The notes under the pieces: model-generated
What the model was told of the DNA's origin: nothing
Database searches by the model: none
Seen by the model: only the letters and a program-made list of their open reading frames with translations
Shown: piece after piece, positions 1 through 8,321 of the stretch
Position numbering within the stretch: position 1 is the first letter of the stretch
Layout: each line of letters starts with the position of its first letter
Source: Luteibacter sp.
GTDB lineage: Bacteria > Pseudomonadota > Gammaproteobacteria > Xanthomonadales > Rhodanobacteraceae
Direction: 5' to 3'
Assembly: GCF_009912395.1 (NCBI RefSeq)
Contig: NZ_WNDO01000022.1
Location: 30,200 to 94,199 of the forward strand
Length of the DNA: 64,000 nucleotides
Translations under genes and position numbers: made by a program

Positions 1-1
1 C

Positions 2-925
2 TACTTCCCGGCCATCTGGTCCACCAACGTCATCGACGGCATGCTCTACGGCGTACCCTGGTACGTGGACACGCGCCTGCTGTTCTACCGCAAGGACCTG
101 CTCGCCAAGGCCGGCTACGACCATCCGCCACGCGATTGGTCCGAATGGCAGGCGATGATGGCGAAGATCGCCCAGCCCAAGGGCAAGGTCTACGGCGTGC
201 TGCTGCCCACCAACGAATTCGAGCAGCTGCTTGCGCTGGCCTTGCAGCAGGACGAACCCTTGTTGCGCGACGACGGGCGCTACGGCAATTTCCGCAGCGC
301 GGGCTTCCGCAAGGCGCTGGCGTACTACGTGTCGTTGTTCAAGGAACAGCAGGCACCGATGATGACCAACGTCGGCATCGGCAATCCCTGGGCCGCGTTC
401 GGGCAGGGCTTCTACGCCTTCTATCTGTCGGGTCCCTGGAACATCGGCGAATTCCGCAAGCGCCTGCCTCCCGAGCAACAGGGTGACTGGGGCACGACGC
501 CGTTGCCCGGGCCCGATGGTCCCGGCGCATCAAACGCCGGCGGCTCTAGCCTGGTGATTTTTCGCGCATCGAAGCACAAGGACGACGCCTGGGCGCTCGT
601 CGATTTCCTATCGCGTCCGGATATCCAGGAGCGTTTCTACACCATCCTCGGCGACATGCCGCCGCGCCGCTCTTCGTGGAACGCACCTGCGTTGCGCAGT
701 GACGACAAGGCCACCGCCTTCCGCGAACAGCTCGAACGCGTGAAGCCCACGCCACCGGTGGCGGAGTGGGAGCGCATCGTCACCGAGATGCAGCTGGTCG
801 CCGCCCAGGCTGCGCATGGCGATCTCAGCGTCGACGAGGCCGCCGCGGAAATTGATCGGCGCGCCGACCGACTTTTGGAAAAACGCCGCTGGATGCTCGA
901 CCACGGCCACAAGGCAACGCCATGA
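2..925 (+). CDS. Sugar ABC transporter substrate-binding protein (5' end outside window)
   Basis: This is the C-terminal 307 residues of a family 1 extracellular solute-binding protein (MalE-like), which would capture a sugar or oligosaccharide in the periplasm for import. The reading frame is open to the first bases of the window, so the true start and signal peptide lie upstream; an internal ATG at 41 is not the start. Family-like features are the GVPWYVDTRLLFYRKD stretch near the window edge, the FYLSGPWNIGEFRK segment and the GGSSLVIFRASKHKDDAWAL segment. The last codons overlap the start of the downstream permease by 4 bases (ATGA), so the genes are co-transcribed. The substrate cannot be read from sequence; the downstream glycosidase suggests a glucoside or other oligosaccharide. 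Confidence 0.9.
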   Translation, partial: YFPAIWSTNVIDGMLYGVPWYVDTRLLFYRKDLLAKAGYDHPPRDWSEWQAMMAKIAQPKGKVYGVLLPTNEFEQLLALALQQDEPLLRDDGRYGNFRSAGFRKALAYYVSLFKEQQAPMMTNVGIGNPWAAFGQGFYAFYLSGPWNIGEFRKRLPPEQQGDWGTTPLPGPDGPGASNAGGSSLVIFRASKHKDDAWALVDFLSRPDIQERFYTILGDMPPRRSSWNAPALRSDDKATAFREQLERVKPTPPVAEWERIVTEMQLVAAQAAHGDLSVDEAAAEIDRRADRLLEKRRWMLDHGHKATP

Positions 926-1800
926 CGACCTCCCGCGCCGCCTGGCTTTTCATCACTCCCGCGCTGATCGTCCTCGGGCTGTTCTTCCTGTTGCCGGTGA
1001 TCGCCGCGCTGGCGCTCTCGCTGACCGACTACGATCTCTACGCGCTGGCGGATATCCGCAACCTTCGGTTCATCGCGCTGGAGAACTACTGGACGCTGCT
1101 TCACCGGCCGTTGTTCTGGTCGGCGCTGGGCCACACGGTGTACTTCGTGGTGGTCGGTGTACCGCTATCGATTATAGCGTCGCTCGGCGCAGCGATGCTG
1201 CTCAATTCGCCGCTGGCCCGGTTCAAACCGTTCTTCCGTACGGCACTGTTCGCGCCGGTCGTCACCACGGTGGTGGCGGTGGCGGTGATCTGGCGTTACC
1301 TGTTCAACACGAAGTACGGCCTCATCAACTACGCACTGGATGCCATCGGCGCGCCCACGGTGGACTGGCTCGGCGACCCGCATTGGGCGATGCCGACGAT
1401 CATCCTGTTCGCTGTGTGGAAGAACTTCGGCTACAACATGATCATCTTCATGGCCGGGCTCCAGGCGATTCCCGCCGACCTCTACGAGGCCGCGCGCATC
1501 GACGGTGCCTCGCCCTGGGCGCAGTTCCGCCACATCACGCTACCCATGCTGAAGCCGACGATGACCATGGTGAGCATCCTCACCGTGTCGGGTTACTTCC
1601 AACTTTTCGCCGAACCGTACGTGATGACCGAGGGCGGTCCGCTGCAAAGCACGACATCGGTGCTGTACCTGATGTACGAGGAAGGCTTCAAGTGGTGGAA
1701 CCTCGGTTCCGCCTCGGCCGTGGCCTTCATCCTGTTCGCGATCATGTTCGCGGTCACCGCCACGATGCTTCGCCTGTCGAAGCGGGGAGAACCGGCATGA
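922..1800 (+). CDS. Sugar ABC transporter permease, MalF type
   Basis: A 292-residue inner-membrane permease of a carbohydrate ABC importer. The N-terminus begins with a long hydrophobic segment (residues 8-34), and about six membrane segments are visible. The cytoplasmic EAA loop that docks the ATPase is clear at residues 189-197 (EAARIDGAS). The start codon overlaps the stop of the binding-protein gene and its own stop overlaps the next permease start (ATGA), a tightly coupled operon. No ATPase gene lies in the window; MsiK/UgpC-type ATPases that serve several importers are often encoded elsewhere, or the gene lies upstream. Confidence 0.95.
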   Translation: MTTSRAAWLFITPALIVLGLFFLLPVIAALALSLTDYDLYALADIRNLRFIALENYWTLLHRPLFWSALGHTVYFVVVGVPLSIIASLGAAMLLNSPLARFKPFFRTALFAPVVTTVVAVAVIWRYLFNTKYGLINYALDAIGAPTVDWLGDPHWAMPTIILFAVWKNFGYNMIIFMAGLQAIPADLYEAARIDGASPWAQFRHITLPMLKPTMTMVSILTVSGYFQLFAEPYVMTEGGPLQSTTSVLYLMYEEGFKWWNLGSASAVAFILFAIMFAVTATMLRLSKRGEPA

Positions 1801-2618
1801 ATCCGCGCACCGCCAAGGCCATCATCAACGGTCTACTCATCGCCTGGGCTGCCATCGCGCTCGCACCGCTGCTGTACATGGTGTCCGTGTCGTTCATGAC
1901 ACCCGGCGAGGCCAGCGCACTGCCGCCGCCGGTGCTGCCCGACCACCCGACGTTGGCCAACTACCGCCAGCTGTTCATGAACGCGGGCATGGGACGCTAC
2001 CTGTTCAACAGCCTGGTGATCTCCACCTCCATCACGCTGGTGTCGCTGGCCTTCAACCTCATGGCCGGCTATGCCTTTGCCAAGCTCGAGTTTGCCGGCC
2101 GCCAGCGGATCTTCCAGGTATTGCTCGGCGCCCTGGTGATTCCGGCGCAGGTGGCGATGCTGCCGCTGTTCCTTCTGCTGAAGTACATGGGCCTGGTGAA
2201 CACCTACGGCGCGGTGATCGTGCCTGCACTGGCGACGATCTTCGGCATCTTCCTCGTGCGACAGTACGCCAGCGGCATTCCCAACGACCTGTTGGAAGCC
2301 GCGCGCATCGACGGGGCAGGGGAGTTCCGCATCTTCGCGACCATCGTGATGCCGTTGCTCAAGCCGATCATGGTCACGCTCGCGATCTTCACCTTCCTCG
2401 CCGCGTGGAACGATTTCATGTGGCCGCTGATCGCGCTGACTGGCCAGGAGCACTACACGCTACCGATCGCCCTCGCGTCGCTGTCGCGCGAGCACGTGCA
2501 GGACAGCGAACTGATGATGGCTGGTTCGGTGGTGACCATCCTTCCCGTGCTGGTGTTGTTCCTGGCCTTGCAGCGCTACTACCTGGAAGGCCTGCTGCTC
2601 GGCAGCGTGAAGGGCTGA
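1797..2618 (+). CDS. Sugar ABC transporter permease, MalG type
   Basis: A 273-residue second permease of the same importer. I chose the ATG at 1797, which overlaps the previous stop as ATGA; the frame is open far upstream, but that extension is only a shadow of the upstream genes. The EAA loop lies around residues 167-190 (EAARIDGAGEF, then PLLKP), as in MalG/LacG proteins. Hydrophobic segments occur near residues 10-33, 70-95 and 105-128, with more after the EAA loop. It should pair with the MalF-type protein to form the channel. It ends 4 bases before the GTG start of the secreted glycosidase-like gene. Confidence 0.95.
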   Translation: MNPRTAKAIINGLLIAWAAIALAPLLYMVSVSFMTPGEASALPPPVLPDHPTLANYRQLFMNAGMGRYLFNSLVISTSITLVSLAFNLMAGYAFAKLEFAGRQRIFQVLLGALVIPAQVAMLPLFLLLKYMGLVNTYGAVIVPALATIFGIFLVRQYASGIPNDLLEAARIDGAGEFRIFATIVMPLLKPIMVTLAIFTFLAAWNDFMWPLIALTGQEHYTLPIALASLSREHVQDSELMMAGSVVTILPVLVLFLALQRYYLEGLLLGSVKG

Positions 2619-2622
2619 TCGC

Positions 2623-5370
2623 GTGCGTCGCCTGCTGCCGCTCCTGCTACTTGCCACCTTCACCGCACAGGCGGCGGAGACGCCTCGCCCACTCGACGCG
2701 TTCGACGTGGCCTCGGGGTGGAAGGCGGAACACACCGACGATGTCTCCGCGTCCTTGCGTAGCGTCGATGGCAAGAACGGCAAGGCCATGTGCGTGGCCT
2801 TCGACTTCCACGGCGTATCGGGCTCGGCCTCGATGCGACGCACCTTGCCTGTCGATTTTCCCGACGGGTTTGCACTGTCGTTCGACGTGCGCGGCGACAT
2901 GCCCGCGAACACCTTGCAGCTGAAGCTGATCGACGACAGCGGCGACAACGTATGGTGGTTCCAGCGTCCCGGTTTCGTTCCGGCGACCACGTGGCAAACG
3001 ATCGAGGCGACGAGCCGGCAGGTGGAGTTCGCCTGGGGCCCGACGAAGGATCGCACGCTACGGCATACGCGTGATGTCGAGTTCATGATCTACAAGGAGG
3101 CGCAGCCTCCGGGTTCGTCCGACAAGGGCGAGGTCTGTTTCGACCGTCTCCGCCTGACGCCGCGGGCACCCGAGGCCGTACCGCCGCCGGCCATGACGCC
3201 CAACGCGATGTTCGAGGCACGTGCCAGGGCGACGCGACGTGGCGTCTATCCCCGCGGTTTTTCCGGTGAACAGTCGTACTGGACCATCGTCGGCGTCGAT
3301 GGCGGCTCGCGCGATTCGGCGCTGATCTCCGAGGACGGCGCTGTCGAAGTGGCACGGGGCGAATTCTCGATCGAACCCTTCCTGATCGCCGACGGCAAGC
3401 TGGTGACCTGGGCCGACGTGACGCCCACGCAGTCGCTTCGCGAGCGCTACCTGCCCATGCCATCGGTCACCTGGAAGAAGGACGACGTAAGCCTGGTCAC
3501 CTCGGTGTTCGCGACGGGCACGGCCGGTGTCTCGTCGCTGGTGCTGTCGTACCGCGTGGGGAACGAAGGCGACCATGATCGCGATATCACACTGGCGCTC
3601 GCCGCACGCCCGTTCCAGGTGAATCCCTCGACGCAGTTCCTCAACGCACCCGGCGGCACCGCGAGCCTTCGCGACATGACGTGGGACGGTCACGCCTTGA
3701 CGGTCAACGGCACGCGTCGAATCATCCCCTTGCAGGCAACCGACCGCTTCGTCGCCCAGGCCGACGGCAAGACGACGCTGGTCGATCGCTGGGCGGCCGG
3801 CGAGGACGTGACCGCTGTGCCGATCCACGACGGCGTGGCTCGCATCACGGACACCTCGGGTTTCGCGCAGGGCGCGTTGTTGCGCACGGTCCATGTCCCG
3901 GCACACGGCCATGTCGATCTCGGTGTCGTGATACCTGCACGACGCGATACCGACGTGACGCTGCCGAGTGACGCGTCGGCGTGGCTCAAGCAGCAGGGCG
4001 ACCTCGTGGCCACGCACTGGCACGCCGTGCTGGATCGCGTGGATATACGCGTACCGGCCAAGGCCCAGCCCATCGTCGACACCCTGCGCAGTGGCATCGC
4101 GCACGTCCTGATCTCGCGCGATGGCCCCGCCTTGCAGCCAGGTACCCGCTCCTACTCGCGTACCTGGGTGCGCGACGGCGCGATGATGATGGAAGGTCTG
4201 CTCCGCACAGGACACGAGGAGGTGGCCGGCGACTTCGTGCGCTGGTATGCCCCGCATCAGTTCAGCAACGGCAAGGTGCCGTGCTGCGTCGATGCGCGCG
4301 GCTCCGATCCGGTACCGGAGAACGACAGTCACGGCGAACTCGTTTTCGCCATCGCCGAGCTATGGCGCTATACGCACGACCGCGCGGTACTGGCATCCCT
4401 GTATCCCCATGCACGCAAGGCCGCCGAGTACATGGATGTCCTGCGTATCTCGGAGCGCCAGCCAGCACGTCTGGACGGTTCCGAGCGTGCGCTCTACGGC
4501 CTGATGCCGGCATCGATCAGCCACGAAGGCTATTCGGCCAAGCCGATGCATTCGTACTGGGACGATTTCTGGGCGATGAAGGGCTACGACGATATCGTCG
4601 TGCTGGCCGACGCATTGGGCGAGAAGGACGATGCGATACGGTTCGCCACATCGCGCGACACGTTCCGTCATGACCTGCATGCGTCCATCGACGCCGCGGT
4701 AAAAGCAAAAGGTATCGATTTCATTCCCGGCTCGGCGGAACTGGGTGACTTCGACGCCACCTCGACCACCATCGCCCTATCACCCGGTGGCGAACAGGAC
4801 CGGCTACCCAAGGCCCTGCTGGACGCGACCTTCGAGCGCTACTGGCGCGACTTCGAGGCACGCCGCAACGGCAAGCGCGACTGGGACGACTACACACCCT
4901 ATGAACTGCGCACCGTCGCAACCTTCGTGCGGCTGGGCTGGCGCGACCGCGTGGGCGCGCTGCTGGACTTCTTCTTCGCCGATCGTCGCCCTACGGCGTG
5001 GAATCAGTGGGCGGAGGTCGTGGGGCACGAACCCCGCAAACCGCGTTTGGTCGGCGACATGCCGCACGCGTGGATCGCTTCCGACTACGTTCGTTCGGCG
5101 CTGGACCTGTTCGCGTACGACCGCGCGTCGGACGGCGCGATGGTGCTGGGCGCGGGGCTGTCGGCGAGCTGGCTGGAAGGCGAGGGTGTGGCGATCCGCG
5201 ACCTGCGCACGCCTTATGGACGACTGGGGTACACGCTCAAGGCCAAGGGCAGGCGGGTCACGCTCACGCTGACGCAACCGATCGCACCGCCGGGTGGCCT
5301 TGTGCTGTCGCTACCCCATGGCAACGTGAAAATGCCAGCGAACACCACCGTGCTGGAAACCACCCTGTAG
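2623..5370 (+). CDS. Secreted six-hairpin glycosidase-like protein with N-terminal carbohydrate-binding-like domain
   Basis: A 915-residue exported protein with a GTG start 4 bases after the permease stop. Residues 1-17 form a signal peptide ending in TFTAQA. Residues about 20-185 look like a beta-sandwich carbohydrate-binding module (galactose-binding fold, CBM11/CIA30-like). Residues about 470-840 look like an (alpha/alpha)6 barrel of the six-hairpin glycosidase superfamily, with conserved patches RTWVRDGAMM (near residue 516), ENDSHGELVF (near 566) and SYWDDFWAMKGYDD (near 645). Its operon position behind a sugar importer suggests that it cleaves oligosaccharides in the periplasm for uptake. 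The exact GH family and substrate are not determined. The TAG stop lies inside a REP palindrome. Confidence 0.75.
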   Translation: MRRLLPLLLLATFTAQAAETPRPLDAFDVASGWKAEHTDDVSASLRSVDGKNGKAMCVAFDFHGVSGSASMRRTLPVDFPDGFALSFDVRGDMPANTLQLKLIDDSGDNVWWFQRPGFVPATTWQTIEATSRQVEFAWGPTKDRTLRHTRDVEFMIYKEAQPPGSSDKGEVCFDRLRLTPRAPEAVPPPAMTPNAMFEARARATRRGVYPRGFSGEQSYWTIVGVDGGSRDSALISEDGAVEVARGEFSIEPFLIADGKLVTWADVTPTQSLRERYLPMPSVTWKKDDVSLVTSVFATGTAGVSSLVLSYRVGNEGDHDRDITLALAARPFQVNPSTQFLNAPGGTASLRDMTWDGHALTVNGTRRIIPLQATDRFVAQADGKTTLVDRWAAGEDVTAVPIHDGVARITDTSGFAQGALLRTVHVPAHGHVDLGVVIPARRDTDVTLPSDASAWLKQQGDLVATHWHAVLDRVDIRVPAKAQPIVDTLRSGIAHVLISRDGPALQPGTRSYSRTWVRDGAMMMEGLLRTGHEEVAGDFVRWYAPHQFSNGKVPCCVDARGSDPVPENDSHGELVFAIAELWRYTHDRAVLASLYPHARKAAEYMDVLRISERQPARLDGSERALYGLMPASISHEGYSAKPMHSYWDDFWAMKGYDDIVVLADALGEKDDAIRFATSRDTFRHDLHASIDAAVKAKGIDFIPGSAELGDFDATSTTIALSPGGEQDRLPKALLDATFERYWRDFEARRNGKRDWDDYTPYELRTVATFVRLGWRDRVGALLDFFFADRRPTAWNQWAEVVGHEPRKPRLVGDMPHAWIASDYVRSALDLFAYDRASDGAMVLGAGLSASWLEGEGVAIRDLRTPYGRLGYTLKAKGRRVTLTLTQPIAPPGGLVLSLPHGNVKMPANTTVLETTL

Positions 5371-5418
5371 GAGCGCGCTTGCGCGCGATCGCGCGCAAGC
5401 GCGCTCCTACAGGGTGGT
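5359..5418. repeat. REP-type palindrome, 60 bp perfect inverted repeat
   Basis: Two 30-base arms form a perfect palindrome centred on GATC at 5387-5390. The core reads TGTAGGAGCGCGCTTGCG and is shared with other copies in the window; the outer 7 bases (ACCACCC/GGGTGGT) are specific to this copy. It contains the TAG stop of the upstream gene and sits between convergent genes, so it could act as a bidirectional terminator. The GTAGGAGC signature matches REP sequences of pseudomonads and xanthomonads that are mobilised by RAYT transposases; no RAYT gene is in the window. Confidence 0.9.
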
Positions 5419-5423
5419 GTGCA

Positions 5424-5792
5424 TCAGTGGGTGACCACTCGCGTCCGCAGCAGCGCATCCACCGCCTGCTGCCACTGGGCCGAGCCCGGTGTGGCCTGCG
5501 GCGCTTCCTGGCCCAGCTTGCGATTTACCGCCTGGTCCCATTCGGCCGAACCGGGGGTGGGACCGTGGCCGTCGTCGCTGACGGCCAGGCTCTTGTCGAC
5601 CCAGGCCAGCCATTCGGGCGAACCCAGTGCTGGGTTGGCGGGTGCGCTGCGAGGAGCGGCCGCGGCGGTGGTGGCCGGCACCGGGGCGGCGTCCGTCGGT
5701 GCACTGGGGCCCGGCGGGGAACAGGCGGCAATGATCAGCGCGGCCGCGAGCGGCACGGCCGTGAAGAACAGGCGGTTGAGGATAAAGCGCAT
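5424..5792 (-). CDS. Small lipoprotein with three GSxxWxxxV repeats
   Basis: A 122-residue predicted lipoprotein. It has a basic N-terminus, a hydrophobic stretch and the lipobox LIIAAC, so it should be cleaved and lipidated by signal peptidase II. After a Pro/Ala-rich linker come three repeats of about 23 residues, beginning GSPEWLAWVDKSL, GSAEWDQAVNRKL and GSAQWQQAVDALL. The shared pattern is GS-acidic/Gln-W-x-x-x-V-x-x-x-L. I do not recognise a named family. It is convergent with the glycosidase-like gene across a REP element, so the two are probably not functionally linked. Confidence 0.75.
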   Translation of the reverse strand: MRFILNRLFFTAVPLAAALIIAACSPPGPSAPTDAAPVPATTAAAAPRSAPANPALGSPEWLAWVDKSLAVSDDGHGPTPGSAEWDQAVNRKLGQEAPQATPGSAQWQQAVDALLRTRVVTH

Positions 5793-5886
5793 GGGTACGG
5801 CGACCTCACAAAAGCGTCAGACCACCGATGCTAAGTGGCGCTTCCCGTCCGCCAGTTGAACGCCGCAGGGAACTTCTTGCGTTCGT

Positions 5887-6570
5887 TCAGCTTCGCGCGG
5901 CCACTTCGTCGATATGGCGCAGCAAATCCGCAGGATCCTCGAACACCCGGTAGGCACCGGCGCGTTCCAGTTCATTTTCGCCGTAGCCGCCGGAGAGCAA
6001 GCCGATGCCGAGGGCGCGGGCACGCTGGGCGGCCAGCATGTCCCAGATGGCGTCGCCGATGACCATGGCATCACGGATATCGGTGCCGAGCCGCTCGGCG
6101 GCAGTGACGAAGAGATCTGGATCGGGCTTCGCATGGCGCACCTGGTCGCGGGTAACGACCGGGATCGTGTGGGGATCGACGCCCAACGCGGCGATATTGT
6201 GCGCCGCCGTCTCCATGCGGCCGCTGGTGGCGATGGCCCAGGGAATCTTGGCGTCGGTCAGCCAGCGCAGCAGCTCCACGGCGCCCGGCAGGGGCTTCAC
6301 CGCACCCGCCTCGGCCAGCCGGCCGTAGGCGGCGGCATGGTTGCGGCGCAGCCGGTCGATGCGCTCCGGCGTGATCTCGGTGCCCGTCTCACGCAGCAGG
6401 ATATCGGTGAACAAGCCACCGCTCATGCCGATCTTCCGATGGATTCGCCACACGGAAAGGTCGATGCCCTCCATGTCGAGCGATTCCTTCCAGGCAAGGA
6501 CATGCTGGTAGACGCTATCGACAAGCGTGCCGTCGAGATCGAAGAGGAAGGCGTGTTTTTGTCTGGACAT
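5887..6570 (-). CDS. HAD superfamily hydrolase (phosphoglycolate phosphatase/beta-phosphoglucomutase-like)
   Basis: A 227-residue soluble phosphatase-like enzyme. HAD motif I is FDLDGTLVDS with D11 as nucleophile and D13 as acid/base. Motif II is ATSGR, motif III is the lysine in HAKPDPDLF, and motif IV is VIGDAIWD. The alpha-helical cap between motifs I and II is type C1, as in phosphoglycolate phosphatase. I start at MSRQKHAF; the frame runs further upstream only because it reads through a REP element. No clear Shine-Dalgarno sequence precedes this ATG. The substrate cannot be told from sequence. Confidence 0.9.
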   Translation of the reverse strand: MSRQKHAFLFDLDGTLVDSVYQHVLAWKESLDMEGIDLSVWRIHRKIGMSGGLFTDILLRETGTEITPERIDRLRRNHAAAYGRLAEAGAVKPLPGAVELLRWLTDAKIPWAIATSGRMETAAHNIAALGVDPHTIPVVTRDQVRHAKPDPDLFVTAAERLGTDIRDAMVIGDAIWDMLAAQRARALGIGLLSGGYGENELERAGAYRVFEDPADLLRHIDEVAARS

Positions 6571-6588
6571 AAGCAGGAGGTTACACCT

Positions 6589-6634
6589 TGTAGGAGCGCG
6601 CTTGCGCGCGATCGCGCGCAAGCGCGCTCCTACA
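6589..6634. repeat. REP-type palindrome, 46 bp
   Basis: Perfect inverted repeat of two 23-base arms (TGTAGGAGCGCGCTTGCG and on, then its reverse complement) meeting at GATC. It has the same core as the copies at 5359 and 20768. It lies between the pirin stop and the HAD hydrolase start, both on the minus strand. Confidence 0.9.
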
Positions 6635-6638
6635 GGGA

Positions 6639-7475
6639 TCAGAACTTGCCGGCCCTAAAATCCGCGATGGCCTCGTGGATCTGGTCCGGCGTGTTCATCA
6701 CGAACGGGCCGTAGCGTGCCACCGGCTCGGCCAGCGGACGACCCGCCACCACCAGGACCCGCGTCGCGGTCTCGCCGGCGGCCAGCGGCACCGTTTCGCC
6801 GATGCGCGACAGCACGCCCAGCTCGCTGCGTTCCAGCACCTGCCCGGCGACACGGGCGGACCCGCCGTCGAACACATAGGCGAACGCGCTATGCCCCTCC
6901 GGCAAGGCGAGGTCGAACGCGGCACCGGCGTCCAGCGCGATGTCGAGGTAGACCGGCGCGGTGACGATGCCGGACACCGGCCCCGTGGCGCCGGCCAGTT
7001 CGCCCGCGATGACCTTGGCGGTGACACCCGGTGCCGGGTGCACGGTCGGGATATCACCCGGCGGGATGTCCTGGTAACGCGGGGCCGTCATCTTGTCCGA
7101 CGCGGGCAGGTTCACCCACAGCTGGAAGCCCCACATGAGGCCGGCTTCCTGCTGGGGCATCTCCGAATGGAGGATGCCGCGACCGGCCGTCATCCACTGG
7201 ACGCTGCCCGGCCCCAGGTCGCCGCGGTTACCGTGGTTGTCGCCGTGCTGCATGCGGCCGGCGAGCATGTAGGTCACGGTTTCGAAACCGCGATGGGGAT
7301 GCTCGGGGAAGCCTTCGATGTAGTCACCGGCCTGGTCCGAACGGAATTCGTCCAGCAGCAGGAACGGATCCAGCATGTCGAGGGCCGGTTGGCCGATGAC
7401 GCGTTTGAGCTTCACGCCGGCGCCGTCGGCGGTATCCATGCCGCGGACGCGGCGGATGATGCTGCGATGGGTCAT
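6639..7475 (-). CDS. Pirin family protein
   Basis: A 278-residue bicupin of the pirin family (YhhW/quercetin 2,3-dioxygenase-like). The metal ligands of pirins are all present: H59 and H61 in EHPHRGFE, H103 and E105 in ILHSEMP. The C-terminal cupin ends with the pirin-typical block beginning ARYGPFVMNT. I start at MTHRSIIRR; the longer open frame upstream runs through a REP element and has no family similarity. Family members are redox-type iron proteins, some with quercetinase activity; the role here is not known. Confidence 0.93.
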   Translation of the reverse strand: MTHRSIIRRVRGMDTADGAGVKLKRVIGQPALDMLDPFLLLDEFRSDQAGDYIEGFPEHPHRGFETVTYMLAGRMQHGDNHGNRGDLGPGSVQWMTAGRGILHSEMPQQEAGLMWGFQLWVNLPASDKMTAPRYQDIPPGDIPTVHPAPGVTAKVIAGELAGATGPVSGIVTAPVYLDIALDAGAAFDLALPEGHSAFAYVFDGGSARVAGQVLERSELGVLSRIGETVPLAAGETATRVLVVAGRPLAEPVARYGPFVMNTPDQIHEAIADFRAGKF

Positions 7476-7570
7476 GTCGTGCTCCGGGGTGTGCTTTCTG
7501 ATGCGCACAAGATGCGCCCGGAGACAGGGGATGCCTAGGTGTGTGCGGCGAACGATCTGTTTCCGCCTGA

Positions 7571-7636
7571 CCGGTCGCGCGCAGGGCGCGCTCCTACACA
7601 AGTCGCCCTGTAGGAGCGCGCCCTGCGCGCGACCGG
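7571..7636. repeat. REP pair (variant core) as long inverted repeat
   Basis: Two 28-base arms (7571-7598 and 7609-7636) flank a 10-base loop. The core is TGTAGGAGCGCGCCCTGC, with CCCTG in place of the CTTG found in the other copies, so this is a second REP subtype in head-to-head arrangement. Partial complementarity continues outward (CCTGA/TCAGG). It lies between the UPF0149 stop and the pirin start, both minus strand. Confidence 0.88.
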
Positions 7637-7649
7637 ATCAGGCGATCCG

Positions 7650-8321
7650 TCAGTGCACCCAGTGGCCGGAGCGCTGGCGCGGCGGATGGCCGTCGTCCTC
7701 GGGACGGGGCGCGACCATGGCCTTGATCTCGTCCTCGGTGGGCTGTTTGCCTTGCCAGTATTCCCTCACCGCGTTGAGTACCTCGGGCAGTTGGCCCAGG
7801 CACTCGTCGTATTCCTCGTCGCTGAGCTTCTCGAATTCCGCGTCGGCCTGGAGCACGCCCTCGTCGACCGCCAGGGCCATGACCGGACCCAGCAGCTGCA
7901 TCAGGTCGGGATCTTCCGCGAGGCGTGCTTCCCACAGTGTCGCGCGCATGTCGATGCCACGGCTGAAGCCCTCGCACCAGCCGGCGGCCGAGAGCATCGG
8001 GCCTTCTTCGGTGTCGATCTCGCCCAGGATTGGCTCGTAGGCGTCGACGTCGAGCTCGGCGGTGATCGAGTCGTTGAGCTTGGCGAGCAGCTCGAGCACG
8101 CGATTGCCTTCGTTCTCGTCGTCGAAGGCGTCGTGCAGCACTTCGTGCAGCCATTCCTCGGGCTTGATCTCGAGCGGTCCGACCGCCACGGCCGAGAGCA
8201 GGCCGTGCACGCCGTCGAGCATGAGGTCACCCTCGCCACCGTGCCTGCGCAGGTAGATGTCGAGTTCTTCGAGTTCCTTGTCGTCGAGGGAACTCGGCCA
8301 TTCGGACTTGGGTACGTTCAA
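7650..8321 (-). CDS. UPF0149 (YgfB/YecA) family protein
   Basis: A 223-residue acidic, mostly helical protein of the YgfB/YecA (UPF0149) family. Diagnostic segments are LHGLLSA-like (VHGLLSAVAVGPLEI), AGWCEGFSRGIDMR and the C-terminal LPEVLNAVREYW. I assign a TTG start at 8321 that overlaps the TGA of exonuclease III (CTTTGA); no ATG or GTG gives a full-length domain. Translation is probably coupled to xthA. The molecular role of the family is poorly defined. Confidence 0.85.
   Translation of the reverse strand: MNVPKSEWPSSLDDKELEELDIYLRRHGGEGDLMLDGVHGLLSAVAVGPLEIKPEEWLHEVLHDAFDDENEGNRVLELLAKLNDSITAELDVDAYEPILGEIDTEEGPMLSAAGWCEGFSRGIDMRATLWEARLAEDPDLMQLLGPVMALAVDEGVLQADAEFEKLSDEEYDECLGQLPEVLNAVREYWQGKQPTEDEIKAMVAPRPEDDGHPPRQRSGHWVH

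Noticed and set aside
816..1796. Long N-terminal extension of the MalG-type permease
   Set aside because: It is an out-of-frame shadow of the binding protein and MalF genes; the ATGA overlap at 1797 gives the normal start.
3058..4332. 424-codon minus-strand frame
   Set aside because: It is antisense to the glycosidase-like gene; composition is typical of a shadow frame.
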